DNA from: Silene latifolia
Taxonomy: Eukaryota; Streptophyta; Magnoliopsida; Caryophyllales; Caryophyllaceae
Length of the DNA stretch: 64,000 nt
Reading direction: 5' to 3'
Assembly (NCBI RefSeq): GCF_048544455.1
Contig: NC_133529.1
Span: 43,997,456 to 44,061,455 of the forward strand
Part shown: positions 43,057 through 54,142 of the stretch, in pieces
How positions within the stretch are numbered: the first letter of the stretch is position 1
Layout: each line of letters begins with the position of its first letter
Translations under genes and position numbers: made by a program
The notes under the pieces: model-generated
Told to the model about the DNA's origin: nothing
Seen by the model: the letters and a program-made list of their open reading frames with translations, nothing else
Databases searched by the model: none

Positions 43057-44340
43057 TGTTGGAGTAAGTGTCCTCAACAATAGTGCGATCACATGATTAA
43101 ATCTCATAATAAGAATACGTAAGGGATGATTCAATTATATAGGCAACTGATCAACATTAATCGGTAATGATTGGCTAACTGGAGTTTGATATTATTGTCG
43201 TTTGACGGTGGTGATCAGTTGATCCCTTAAGGTCACACCTATAAGACAATTCCCTTAACTGATAAGTTAATTAATTGTATATCGATACAGATTAATTAAT
43301 CCTTAAATAGAACAAATTTTATCAATGAGTGAGAGTTATATATCTTATTGTAATTTGATTAAATAAGATTCAATTTAGTAATTAATATGTTATATTACTA
43401 AAATTGATTAATGTTTATGAAACATTTGAGATAAGAGTAATTAGTTAATCATAATTGCAAAATATTGTAGATTATATTAACTAGACTTAATGTGCCCCAT
43501 TTTATATACATGTAATTGTGAATTACTTGCTAATTTGTTAAATGTAATTTATTTAATATATAATGATATTTAATTAGTTAAATATGCATTTATATTACTA
43601 ATGACATGTTACATGTCACATGTCACAACATATTACAAATGACAAATTACAAAGTTAAAATGGAGTCCATTTTATATGGGAAAACCGGTTTTATGGTATT
43701 AAAGGGGTTTTGTGGTTGTAGTTTTTAAATGTAAAATAAACACGATAATTACCTATACCTACTAGGACCTACCCTAATTATTTTGGGTAAGACAAAAAGC
43801 ATTTGCATGCCCCCTTTTGTGATGACGAAACCGGCACCCCCCCATATAGATGTGGGATAGTTCTCATTTTGATTATGCTCTCTTCTTTTGCTTATCTCCC
43901 TTATTTCTCTCTTCCCTTTCACATAAAAATTAGTTTCATGAAGGAAATTTGTTCAAAACTCTAAGAAATAAATCTATATTACTATAGTAGTAATAATATT
44001 AGTATTAGATTTAATATTTAAGATTAACTAATTTTATTACCTAGTTAGTAATATGATTAGTGTTATGGGAATGTCTTGGGTGCATAACTAAGGAGACATT
44101 CTACACTTGAATCCTTGAAGGTTCTTGGAGGATCATCCAAAATGGCATTAGCTCAAGATCTATATTTGGAAGGACTCCAAATCTAGTGCCCGAAATTCGT
44201 CACTAATGTATGTAAGAAAATCGTTTTCTCCCCTTTTTGATTAAAATCATCTTGCATGCAACCAGATCCATTAGTATATAAATTATGGGTAATTTATAAC
44301 TTGATTAGATGAGTCTAATTAGGGGTATATGAACCCAACA
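43057..44340 (+). repeat. Copia-1 5' LTR
   Basis: 1284 bp, starting TGTTGGAGTAAGTG and ending CCCAACA. It is homologous to 57949-59242. No ORF. Confidence 0.85.
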
Positions 44341-44342
44341 AT

Positions 44343-44354
44343 TGGTATCAGAGC
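44343..44354 (+). other. Primer-binding site of Copia-1 (tRNA-iMet)
   Basis: TGGTATCAGAGC, two bases after the LTR, is the standard plant copia site complementary to initiator tRNA-Met. Confidence 0.9.
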
Positions 44355-47041
44355 TTTGGTGTTGCATGCATATCATTTTATGGTTTTTTATGAGTTATTT
44401 GATAACAAAATAAAAACTAAAATTTGTGATTTATAAGGATAAAGCCACGAAATTTTTTGCATATAATATATTCTGGTTCTAAAATATTTTTAGGCCGTAT
44501 TGATGATTTATGGATGATTATTGCTTATTTTAATGATTTTTAGTGAAATAATTACACTTTATTGAGTAAAATGAACTTTTATTTACTAAAAATAGTTAAA
44601 CTTCACCTCTGGCCATGAAATAATTACCTCACATGCATATTTTGCATATTGTATGTAAAATTTCGGATCATCGTGATTAGTTTTGCATGTTTTATGATTT
44701 TTATGTGATAAAAATGCAATAAATGGAGGTTAAATGACTAAAAATAGTTAAACTTCGAAACATACCATGAAATTTTAATATGATGTCACATGCATATTTT
44801 ACAGATTGTATGTAAAATTTGAGATAAATGTGATTTATTATGCACGATTTATAATTTTAATGGTTAAAATGATATAAATAGTGACTATTTTTAGCAAAAA
44901 TAGCTAAAATAAAAATTTTGGCATGAAATTTTCCCTAATGTTATATATATGATATGGACATCAGATCTAAAGTTGCATGATTAATTTTGATTGATTTGAT
45001 ATGTTTATTGATTTTTATGTGATAAAGTCGATAAAAGGGCAACTTTATTAGTCATAAAAATTAATTCGAAATTTTTGGTTGAAATTTTGCCATTTCCAAG
45101 TTCTGGAAATTATTTAAGAATGTTCAAAATTTTGATTTTGATTTTTTTTTTTTTTTATAATTTTATGTTTAATTTGGAATTAAATGGTAAAAGTTATGTT
45201 TTATACGATTTATTAATGAAGTAAATTATAAATATTTTGTGGGCAAATTTTATTGAGTTTTTGGAATCTTGGTAATATTCCAGTATATACAAAAATGTGA
45301 TTTAGAATTTTTTTGAAATTTTTATGATTTATTGAGAATTATTTTTTAATTGTTATGATTAAAAGAAGTTTAAATAAGCAATAATACAAAACCAAGTTGA
45401 ATTATTGTCAAATGTTTAGTGAAGACTAATTTTTGAGTCATAAGAAGGATAGGATAATTAACTTGGGCTTAAATTTGATTTAAGTATTGATTTGTGATTT
45501 TAATAAGTCATTATCACGCATTTCCATAGAACCGGATTATATACGATATAAGGTTTAAGTAGGGCGATTTGGCACATTAATTTGGCATATTAATCACATA
45601 TAATAATACTACATTTTTATTGATGAATGTCATATTTTATTTATGTAATTTTGAATTATGTAATTTATCTTAGTATGGCCTTAGTTTTAATCGGTATTAC
45701 ACGTAATGTATGGGATTACCGATTCGGTTGTAATTTTAATGTGATCTCGTATCACTTTTATTTTCACTAGATTTTATTTTACAAATGTATAATTAAAATT
45801 GCAATGTATTTTATTATTATTTGTAATTCCGGAGTTCCTTCAAAACGGTGCCAATCGGAAAGGCGTTCCGATCAAGACGGAGTCCTTGGGAAGCGTGCCA
45901 CTTGAAGTTCAAGGGACCAATGGAGTTGTTTCCGAATTTGTAAATAGAATATTAGATTTTCTATTTTAGGAAGGCCATACTTGGAAATTTATTTATTGCT
46001 TTGCATTTTTCCTTTATATGTTGCATGCATTGCCAAATCGTCATAAACAACACATGCATATCATATCGAGTATTCGATCGTGTCAATTATAATTATCGTT
46101 AGTTCGAAAATTTAGTTCACTTAAATTTGATAGATAATAAATTGACTCGACCTCTCACGTTATTAAGATTGAGACATAGCCTTACCAAATAGTAGGAACC
46201 CATGAATCCCAATTTATTAGGGGTACAATACAGTATTGAAATATTATACCGGGGTGCTTTCTTTTAATGTTGGGTAAGTGGGGTAATAAAATGTTATTAC
46301 ATTTCAAAATTTGGTTGATCTCAACGAAAGTATTACAGGGACCGTTGTCCCAATAGGTTCGGGCTAAGAGATGAACTTAATGTAATTTCATCAACCAAGA
46401 GTTCTAAGTGTAGAATCGGTTAAACGAGTTAACCCACCAAATTGTATTAGTAAAGGTTGTAGAGGGACCATTGTCCCACAATCGAGCTAGTATGGATTTG
46501 GATCTCGGAATCATTTATATAATTGGGTGGAGGTCATTATATAAATGCTAAAACATGCTAAAAATTTTTCATATATAACGATGAATGTTTGTTTTTCCCA
46601 CTATTTCGTTGTTTTAATGTTGTTCTATTTCATTACTCCTTATCATATACGATATCATTTCGATTATAACACAAGTCTCCACTAAACCACTATTGCTAAC
46701 GACAAATAGAATCTCTTTCCAAATCCTCAAATGAACCATATCATAGGTTGTGGACTAGCTCCATAGGAATCGTTCTATTCCATAGAACTCGATAGGAATC
46801 GTCCTATACAAATATAAGATTAACATCTTAAATTCCTTACATACCTATATATAATTTCTTATGAAGAAGTATGATTAGAAGTGATGATTAGTCAAAATAT
46901 GTTTTGATAATATCTTCTATGCATCCACGGTTCAAAAGTCTTATTGCTCAACCTAAACACTTGTCATCAAGCACTTAAGTTGTTAACAACATGACAATGT
47001 TAAATTGGTAAATTAATTTGTTAGAAATTTTGATTAACCAA
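44355..47041 (+). other. Copia-1 noncoding leader
   Basis: AT-rich and without a credible ORF. It shares blocks with Copia-2 (for example the CCGGAGTTCCTT..ACGGTGCCAATCG block at about 45832-45860 and 60597-60625). Between about 46250 and 46520 a unit containing AGGGACCRTTGTCCCA is repeated, matching a repeated block in Copia-2 at 61080-61340. Confidence 0.7.
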
Positions 47042-48519
47042 TGGTCCGGTTAAAACTCGTCGTCAAAAGCTACCAACCAAAACAATATTTATAACTTCAC
47101 AAACTACTCTTAGCAAAGAGGTAAGTAAAGGTCGGATCCCAAGTGACGGGTATTGATGTAGGATTCTCAATTGTAAATAGCTATGTCTTAGGGTGTCAAA
47201 ATTTGGGTTGAGGTGATGTGTAATCTAAACTAATCAACAAAATGAAAGTAAAGTAATGAAAATAAAGGAAAGCAATTAAAGAGGTTTGTAAACAAATGAT
47301 TAAAAGCACTAGGGTGTCATGGGTTCATAGGGGATTCATGGGAGTAGATCATACAAACATGTTCTCAATTAGATGCAAGCGCTTATTGTTGTGATGGGAT
47401 TGAGTTAGTGTATATCTTACAATCCCTAGGAAGGTTTGGGTCCCGGAGCCGAGTCGTCTAGACTGTACAACACCTACAAGTCGACTTAATCCTTTATATT
47501 CAACTCAATGCATGGTCTAATGAAGTTCAAGTCGGTTTATATCTTACAAGCCTCATTGAAAAGATAAGGGATGGTTAAAAAATTCAAGGATTCATAGGCT
47601 CGCATTTCATCAAACATAACACGTGCATAGGTTGAAATCACAACAAGCAAGCAAATTTCTTATGAGAACATATTAGATTAAGCATAGATCAATCCCCATG
47701 TTTGTTTCCCCTAATTCCCCATTAACCCTAGCTAAAGAACTACTCGCTCATTATCAAGTTTAGCATGCTAATAAGGTTGTCAATCATACTAACAAAGCAA
47801 AACACGATGAATAAATGAAAGTGATTAACAATAATTAAACAAGGGTAAAGAAGAATTATACCTATAAAGATGATCCAAATAATAAAGCAAAGAATAATAG
47901 AAGTATTTGATGATTGATGGAAGGTTGTCAATCCTCCAAATAAACCCAAATAATCTTCTAATTACCCAAATAAAAGGAAGAACAATAGAGAAATTAAGGA
48001 AAGATTAAGATGTGATTAATATTGAGAAATGTATTACAACTAAATTAAGACTAAGTTATGATAGGATTAAGAGAGTATTAAGAGTTGATAAGATTCCCTA
48101 ATCTAGGTAGTACAAAGGGGTATTTATACTAAAGATTAAGTATAAATCTTTACAATAAAGATTAACCAAAGCGGCTTGATCCCAGGATAGAGTAGTTCCC
48201 TTGTTTGACTCCTTAACAATCCGCAAGGATCGTGTTGGGGATGCAAGGATCTTTTCATCATTGCCCATTTTACTTTATTTAACTACTTAGGCCTTTAATG
48301 TTGGTCTTCTCTTTGATGCTTGGTCATTAGATGCGATCCATTTAACTCCATTTCGCCTCATAAATGCAAGGTTAGCAATCCTTTCCTACCAAGGACACAA
48401 AACCTCAAAGAATATGCAAAATGGAAAACTAAAGATAATAAGTGACCCAAATATGTGCTAGAAAGCATAGGAACGAGGTTAATTCGGGGACTAAATGTGC
48501 TCAAATATGAGTCACATCG
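47042..48519 (-). repeat. Athila-E left (3') LTR
   Basis: It aligns along most of its length with the Athila-A LTR, with a TATAAATA box (minus) at 48121-48128. It is about 250 bp shorter, chiefly because the GC-rich motif cluster of U3 is missing: only a remnant (AATCCGCAAGGATCG) stands at 48218-48233. The inner end reads CACATCG instead of CACATCA. Confidence 0.75.
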
Positions 48520-50151
48520 AACATTCCCAAACCGAACCTTTGCTCGTCCCGGGTAAAGAGGTGACTAAAACAAGGACCTTTATTTAAACTAGCTTACTAA
48601 TATAGCCGATATGAGAAAATTAGCGGGTCTCAGTCCGCCCCTTCAACTCACAACAAGACAACCATGAGGTAGGGTGCCTTCTTGCAAGGCAAGGTGGGGC
48701 TTGCCAAAATGGCGATACATCCAAGCATTAAGCACACAAAACAAGTAATGGATGCATCTACAAAAGAATAGCCACTTTCCTCATCTAAGTGGCGGAAATT
48801 ATCTAAAAGGGAAGCAATCTAAGGGTACACACTCCATCATAGATACGGTTTCTTCAAACTACTAAGCCTAGGAGGATACCAATAAATCACCTCCAAGTTG
48901 TGTCAAGCTAGGGTACCTTTGTCCTCAATTGTTAAATGCTTTCGTCAAGAGTAGACCCCTTATGGTGTTAGAAACACTGTAGGATCGCGGAATTCCCCTT
49001 CTTGCCTAGACAAGAAGAAGGGTCGTCCCCTCTCCACCATGCGCAAAAGTGGGTTCAATAGAAAAAGGGATCAATGTATTTTGAGTTTCATGATGGGAGT
49101 TTGCTTTTGGTTTTGTTATTGTAGTACCCCAAATATTTTGGATGATTTATATTTATCTATTTTGTTTGAGTTTTACTAATTTATAATATTCACCGATTTT
49201 CTAAAACAAGATTGATTATGTATCCTAATGGACACAAAATTTAGAAATAAAGCTATTTGAAATCGATCCCCTTATTTAACTCGCCTATCTCTTTGGAGTC
49301 TTCTAGACTCGTCTTATTCACTATTTGACAACTTTTAACCCTAAATTATTAATCCCTCTTATTTATTTTCCATTAGCCTCTTTATTACGTTTTCCATCAA
49401 CAAAGCCTAGTAGATCATCTATCATCAGTTGCTTCATTATATTGAATAAGTTTGTCGTACATCCATGTCGGTCCTCATCTGTTTATTACTTGCAATTTTT
49501 GTCGAGTCTTGCTGCTTGACTTCAACTTCTACCCAGTTTGGTTATGGATGAACTTTTGAGCGACTTGGGTCGATTTTTATCATTGAAGGTAACACGATTC
49601 TACCGATCCTAATATTATTATTATTGTTCGGGGTTGTATGTTTATATGTGCAACTTTTTTTTTATTATGTGAAAAAAAGTGATTGTTATTGATTAATTAT
49701 GCTAATTTATTACTGTCTATTGTTCTTATACATAATATTATATGTATATTTTAGTTTGTTAATTTGATTGCTTGTGAGATGGGCGGAGTTGGAGTGTGCC
49801 ATAGCTTTTATACGTACTATGGGTATATCTCTGTGACCTTTTCTAATGGATTATTAGCATTGTACGGATAGCGAGAACGATGATTGATTAAGGTTTTGTG
49901 AGCATTGATAAGGAATTAGCTTCAATAGTAAAACTAGAGCCATGGTAATCTTGAGTACAAATAATAATGGTTAGTCCTTCTACTAGCATTGGAACCACGC
50001 TAATAAATATATGATTCCATCAAATAGTCTGACTTGGTAATGGTTTTCTTTACGGATTGGTACTGAGCTTTGGTTGAGTTTGTATTGTGTTTAAATCGTC
50101 TTTTCCTTTGACCTTGACTCGTGGGTGTGTAGCTTGGAGTTTATACTCTAA

Positions 50152-50908
50152 GGGGGCGTTTGGTTAGAGAAAGGGAAAGGGAAAGGAAATAAGAAAGGGT
50201 AAGAGGGGGAAAGGTAAGGGATTACCTAAAATTTAACTAGTTGTTTGGTTACATCAAGAAAATGAATTGTGGTGGGTTGTGGTTTGTTTTGGTGTGCGGA
50301 TAGTGGTTTAGGTGAGGTGGTTGTGGAGGTGGTGATGGTGGTGGTGGGGGTGGTGGCAGTAGGTTGCCTGTGGTGGTGGTGATGGTGGTGGTGCCGTCAT
50401 GGTGGTTGTGGCGGTGGCGATGGCGTCGTGGTGGTGGCAATAGGTTGGCTGTGGTGGTGGTGTCATGGTGGTTGTGGCGGTGGTGTTGTGGCGGTGGTTT
50501 ATGTGGGGTGGTTGTGGTTTTGGTGGTGGCGGCGGTGGCGTCGTGGTGGTGGCGGTGGCTGTGGTGGTGATGGTGGTGGTGGCGTCATGGTGGTTGTGGC
50601 GGTGGTGGTTTATGTGGGGTGGCTGTGGTGGTGGTTTTGAAGGTGGTGGTGGTGGTGGTGATGGCTTCTTGATGGTGACTGGTGTGGTGGGAGTCGCAAG
50701 TGTGGTGGTAGGTAAATAAGGTGATTGAAGGGTAACAGGGGTAATGAAATCTGATACCTTGGGGGGGTGGGGGGTAAGGAATTAGATGGATTGAGTGGTA
50801 AGGAAGGGAGTTTCATTCTCTTTGTTTGTGTCAAACAAACACCAACAAAGGAAATCAATAACTTTGTTTCCCTTTCCCTTTCTTATAAATCTCCAACCAA
50901 ACGCCCCC
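50152..50908. mobile_element. Harbinger/Tourist-like MITE
   Basis: Terminal inverted repeats begin GGGGGCGTTTGGTT and end AACCAAACGCCCCC, and subterminal purine-rich GAAAGGGAAAGGG is mirrored by CCCTTTCCC. It is flanked by the 3-bp target duplication TAA (50149-50151 and 50909-50911). It is 757 bp with no transposase. A TNA-type 3-bp duplication and the GTTTGGTT end suit PIF/Harbinger. Confidence 0.8.
50316..50690 (+). repeat. GGT/GGC-rich minisatellite inside the MITE
   Basis: Repeated GTGGTGGTGGCGG-like units, with a higher-order unit containing TTATGTGGGGTGG present at least twice (about 50497 and 50609). Long Gly/Val/Trp ORFs across it are by-products of the repeat. G-runs give G-quadruplex potential. 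Confidence 0.85.
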
Positions 50909-52714
50909 TAAGTGTTGAGCACGGTTCTTTGAACCTTTGACAATATCGATATTAAAATTGAGATGGAAATTTGGTGACTGGTATTGAGTTATGAGTTATG
51001 GGGCCTTTGAGCCAAGTTATGTTTACGGTCCAGAGTGACCATGGTTATTGAGTTATTTGAGTTTGAAATCGATATTGAGATGAAAGTATTGTTTCGCGGT
51101 CTTATCCGCCAGTTCACTCGCCGCTTGTCTTTGGTCTTAGAATCGACGATGAGAATACGATATCTGGAGTATTATATTATGAGACGGAGTAATGAGTGAG
51201 ACGAAGTAATGAGTTGAGTTTGAGATTGAGTTAATTATTGGGATGAGAGTGTCTAAGTTTGAGTTTCTCAGATTAGTCATGGGGAGTGTTATTATTATTC
51301 TCTCTGTTTATTTTTATTTTTACGTGTCTGTGTTTCCACGCCATGACCAAAAACTATTCTGCTTATATTGAGGTATTATCTGTTACTCAGCTTTCCGGCT
51401 GACGTGTTTTCTCCCTTTTGGGCTACTCGTCATGGGGGTAGTTCCTTTCTGTCTTCTGATTTATTTCAGGTTACTTCCGCTGCAGTTCAAAAGGATTTTT
51501 ATTTGAAGAGAAGATTTTTATTAAAGAATTATAAAGTTTTGGTTCCATTTTGTATTCTTTTATTTTTAAAAGGATTTGTAATAAGAGACTTTGTATATTA
51601 ATTATAATATCCTTGTATTTCGGCCATTTTTGTATGTAAAATTTAGTTTTAATTTAGCCGAAAATCAGGGGTGTTACAGTTATTCCCCCCAATTTCCTGT
51701 GGCGTTTGACATTTTTTAGAACAATCTCTTTTGCCATTTCTTTGATGTTTGGCAATTTGATGCTTGTCAATTTTCAACCTTTTGCATTTTTGAACATTTT
51801 CAAAGTCACCCTAATTTGTAACGAGGGTGCTTATATTTGAAGCATAGGAGTTCTTGTTTTTGTACTCCTCTTTTCTTTGATGCATTGAAGAGTCTATCGA
51901 TCCGAAATAATCAAGAGGGGGGGGGGGGTGAATTGGGGATTTAAAAACTTTGAAAACTTTTTCGATTGTATGAATATAACTAATTACTTAAAGTTTATTG
52001 ATTAAACTTTAACTAATTAACTAATGATCAAGTAAGAACAAAGTAAACAAACGAACGGAAGAAAGAGACACACACGGTTTTTGAAGTGGTTCAGTTTCAC
52101 AAATCGAAACCTACGTCCACTATTCTCGATTAATAAATTTAGTACCTTTCTACGAATTACAAATTTACTAACCCAACTCGTACAACTAACTCTAGCTGTA
52201 ACTCAATGAGTACCGTTAAATACTCGAGTGACTAACTTACGCTAATAAGAAAGCACTAATGATTCTTGCAAAGGTTCACGTTAATGAACAAGTAAGAAAT
52301 CTATTGAGCACTATTATCATATAACGATAACTTAACAAATGAATATACGAGTTTTAAAATACACGACCTTTTTGAAAATAGCAAATCGGTTTTCTACTTG
52401 AAATACACGGTTTTGCTCTTTGAAAATAAAATCAATTTTATGCTTAAGGTCTCTATTTTAAATGTTGCAAAAGCAAAGTATTTATAGGAAGGAAAGAGCA
52501 AGGCTACTCGGTTTCATGAAAACCCTAATGGCCGAAAATAAGAGATATGTAAACAAATCATATCTTCTATTATTCCTTTCTTTAAAGCCTAAAAGATAAT
52601 AAGGAATATTCCAATAGATAATAGCCATGGAAAAGAGAGAAAGCTTCTCCCTTAAGAAAACCCTGAAAAAACCAAAAACACGTCTCTTTTTTCTTCCTTT
52701 TTTCAGCTTGCGCC

Positions 52715-54142
52715 ATGGCCAAAACACGAGCTCGTAATAAACAGGTTGTAGAGGATAATTCGACGATTGTTACTGATACTTTGGAAACTGGAAATTGCAT
52801 TGAGGAATTGGCGGATACTACGACTATTTCTGAGGAAACACCTGCTACTGAGGACATTCCGGATTCAGGTATAACTCCACCTGCTACAGTTGGTCAATTA
52901 CTCAATTTAACTGGATTATTGGATAAACCTGTTGGAAACAATTTGGGAAAGGGTTCTGATATACCTTCTAGTTCTGAAACTCCACCACCTGCAACAGACC
53001 TTGGAATAGGTTTTGCGAAGCCATAGAATATGGTGGCGAAACCTAAACAAGGCATGAGTCTGTACTATTGTGACAAAAGTGCAGGATCTAAGACGATAGA
53101 AGTAGTTGAGGATGATGTAATTGATGAGATTAAGTTCTGGAGTAACACATTAATGGGGAATTTTTTAGGGGCGAAACCTAAACTTAAACAAGTTGATGAA
53201 TATGTGTTGAAGTACTAGAAGAATGTTGATAGACCTATTGTGCAGTATTATAAAAAAGGATGGTATAGCTTTAGGTTCTTCTCTGAGCATGATATGAATG
53301 AGATTCTTAAGGGAGGTCCTTGGAACATGGGTAGCAGTACTTTGATTTTGAAGCAATGGTCACCTGGGTTCTCTAAGGAAATGGATTCTGTATCTATAGT
53401 TCCTGCTTGGATACTCTTTCCTGACTTAGACCCTTTTATGCGGTCTGACAAAGTTTTGAGCAAGATGGCAAGTGTTGTAGGAAAACCACTGTTTGCAGAT
53501 CTTCCAACAACATTCAAGTCCAAGCACTCATTTGCAAGAGTTCTAGTGGAAGTTGATGTGGCTGAAGAGTTACCTACTACTTTGCAATTACAGTCTCCAT
53601 ATCATGGGAACACACAGCAGCGCATTATATATGAATGGTTGCCCCATTATTGCCATTGCTGTAAGAAATTGGGTCATATAAAGGAGAAATGCAAATTCAC
53701 TAAGATCAATCAGAGGCTGGATGCTATGAGGCAGGAATACAGGCCAATCCAACGCCCTGCGAATCACTCAAATTTCCCAGTCGCTAAGGACTCTGGAAGC
53801 CCACTGCTAGGCCATAATCCCCCTAAATCTGGTGAGGAGATCCCTCCTAAGATAGTTGAAAGGAGCTCAGAATGTCATGGACTAGGCTCCTCTTCTACTG
53901 TCTTGGAGGTTAGTTCTCCACCAAATGATAAAGGGGAGGGTTCATGATGCAGGGTGCTAGGTCCCTCTAGGACTGAGGATATGGCAGTGACTAACTTGAG
54001 TGTTGCAAGGATTGAGGTTGACAAAGAGCAGCAAGACATTACTTTTAGCAACAAATATGATGTGTTACCTACTGAGGATTTATTATTGGATACTGATTTG
54101 GTGGTCACTCAGGAGGAGGAGCCACCTGACCCAGTCCAATGA
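52715..54142 (+). pseudogene. LINE-2 ORF1 with three in-frame stops
   Basis: One continuous frame from the ATG at 52715 (context GCCATGGC) to the TGA at 54140-54142 carries stops at 53024-53026 (TAG), 53216-53218 (TAG) and 53945-53947 (TGA). The first about 110 residues are acidic and Thr/Pro-rich. The DUF4283-like domain follows (KGWYSFRFFSEHDMNEIL, GGPWNMG, PAWILFPDLDP). A zinc knuckle CX2CX4HX4C (CHCCKKLGHIKEKC) is at about 53650-53692. The terminal TGA overlaps the ORF2 ATG as ATGA, an arrangement that would suit termination-reinitiation. Confidence 0.85.

Larger units (their letters stand above)
43057..47041 (+). mobile_element. Copia-1: 5' part of a Ty1/copia element
   Basis: The LTR is 43057-44340 and the initiator-Met primer-binding site 44343-44354. 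After that about 2.7 kb of AT-rich leader follows with no gene. The same leader, recognisably diverged, follows the Copia-2 LTR. The element is broken at 47042 by Athila-E and the rest is not seen. Confidence 0.8.
49120..51678. mobile_element. Probable solo LTR (TGTAGTACCCC...GGGGTGTTACA)
   Basis: The ends form an imperfect inverted repeat TGTAGTACCCC and GGGGTGTTACA, flanked by TSD GTTAT (49115-49119 and 51679-51683). Removing the MITE leaves about 1.8 kb with no coding region and no primer-binding site. It resembles the long LTRs of chromovirus (Tekay/Del-type) elements, so a solo LTR left by recombination is the likeliest reading. A noncoding element of another class is possible. Confidence 0.65.
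47042..51885 (-). mobile_element. Athila-E: partial Athila-group element
   Basis: The left LTR is 47042-48519, followed by polypurine tract and 3' noncoding sequence like that of Athila-A (48520-49119 and 51684-51885). It is interrupted by a solo LTR and then cut at 51886 by another element. No coding part is seen. It inserted into the Copia-1 leader. Confidence 0.7.

Noticed and set aside
50249..50858. Several Gly/Val/Trp- and His/Pro-rich ORFs
   Set aside because: They are frames across the GGT/GGC minisatellite of the MITE and change with repeat phase.
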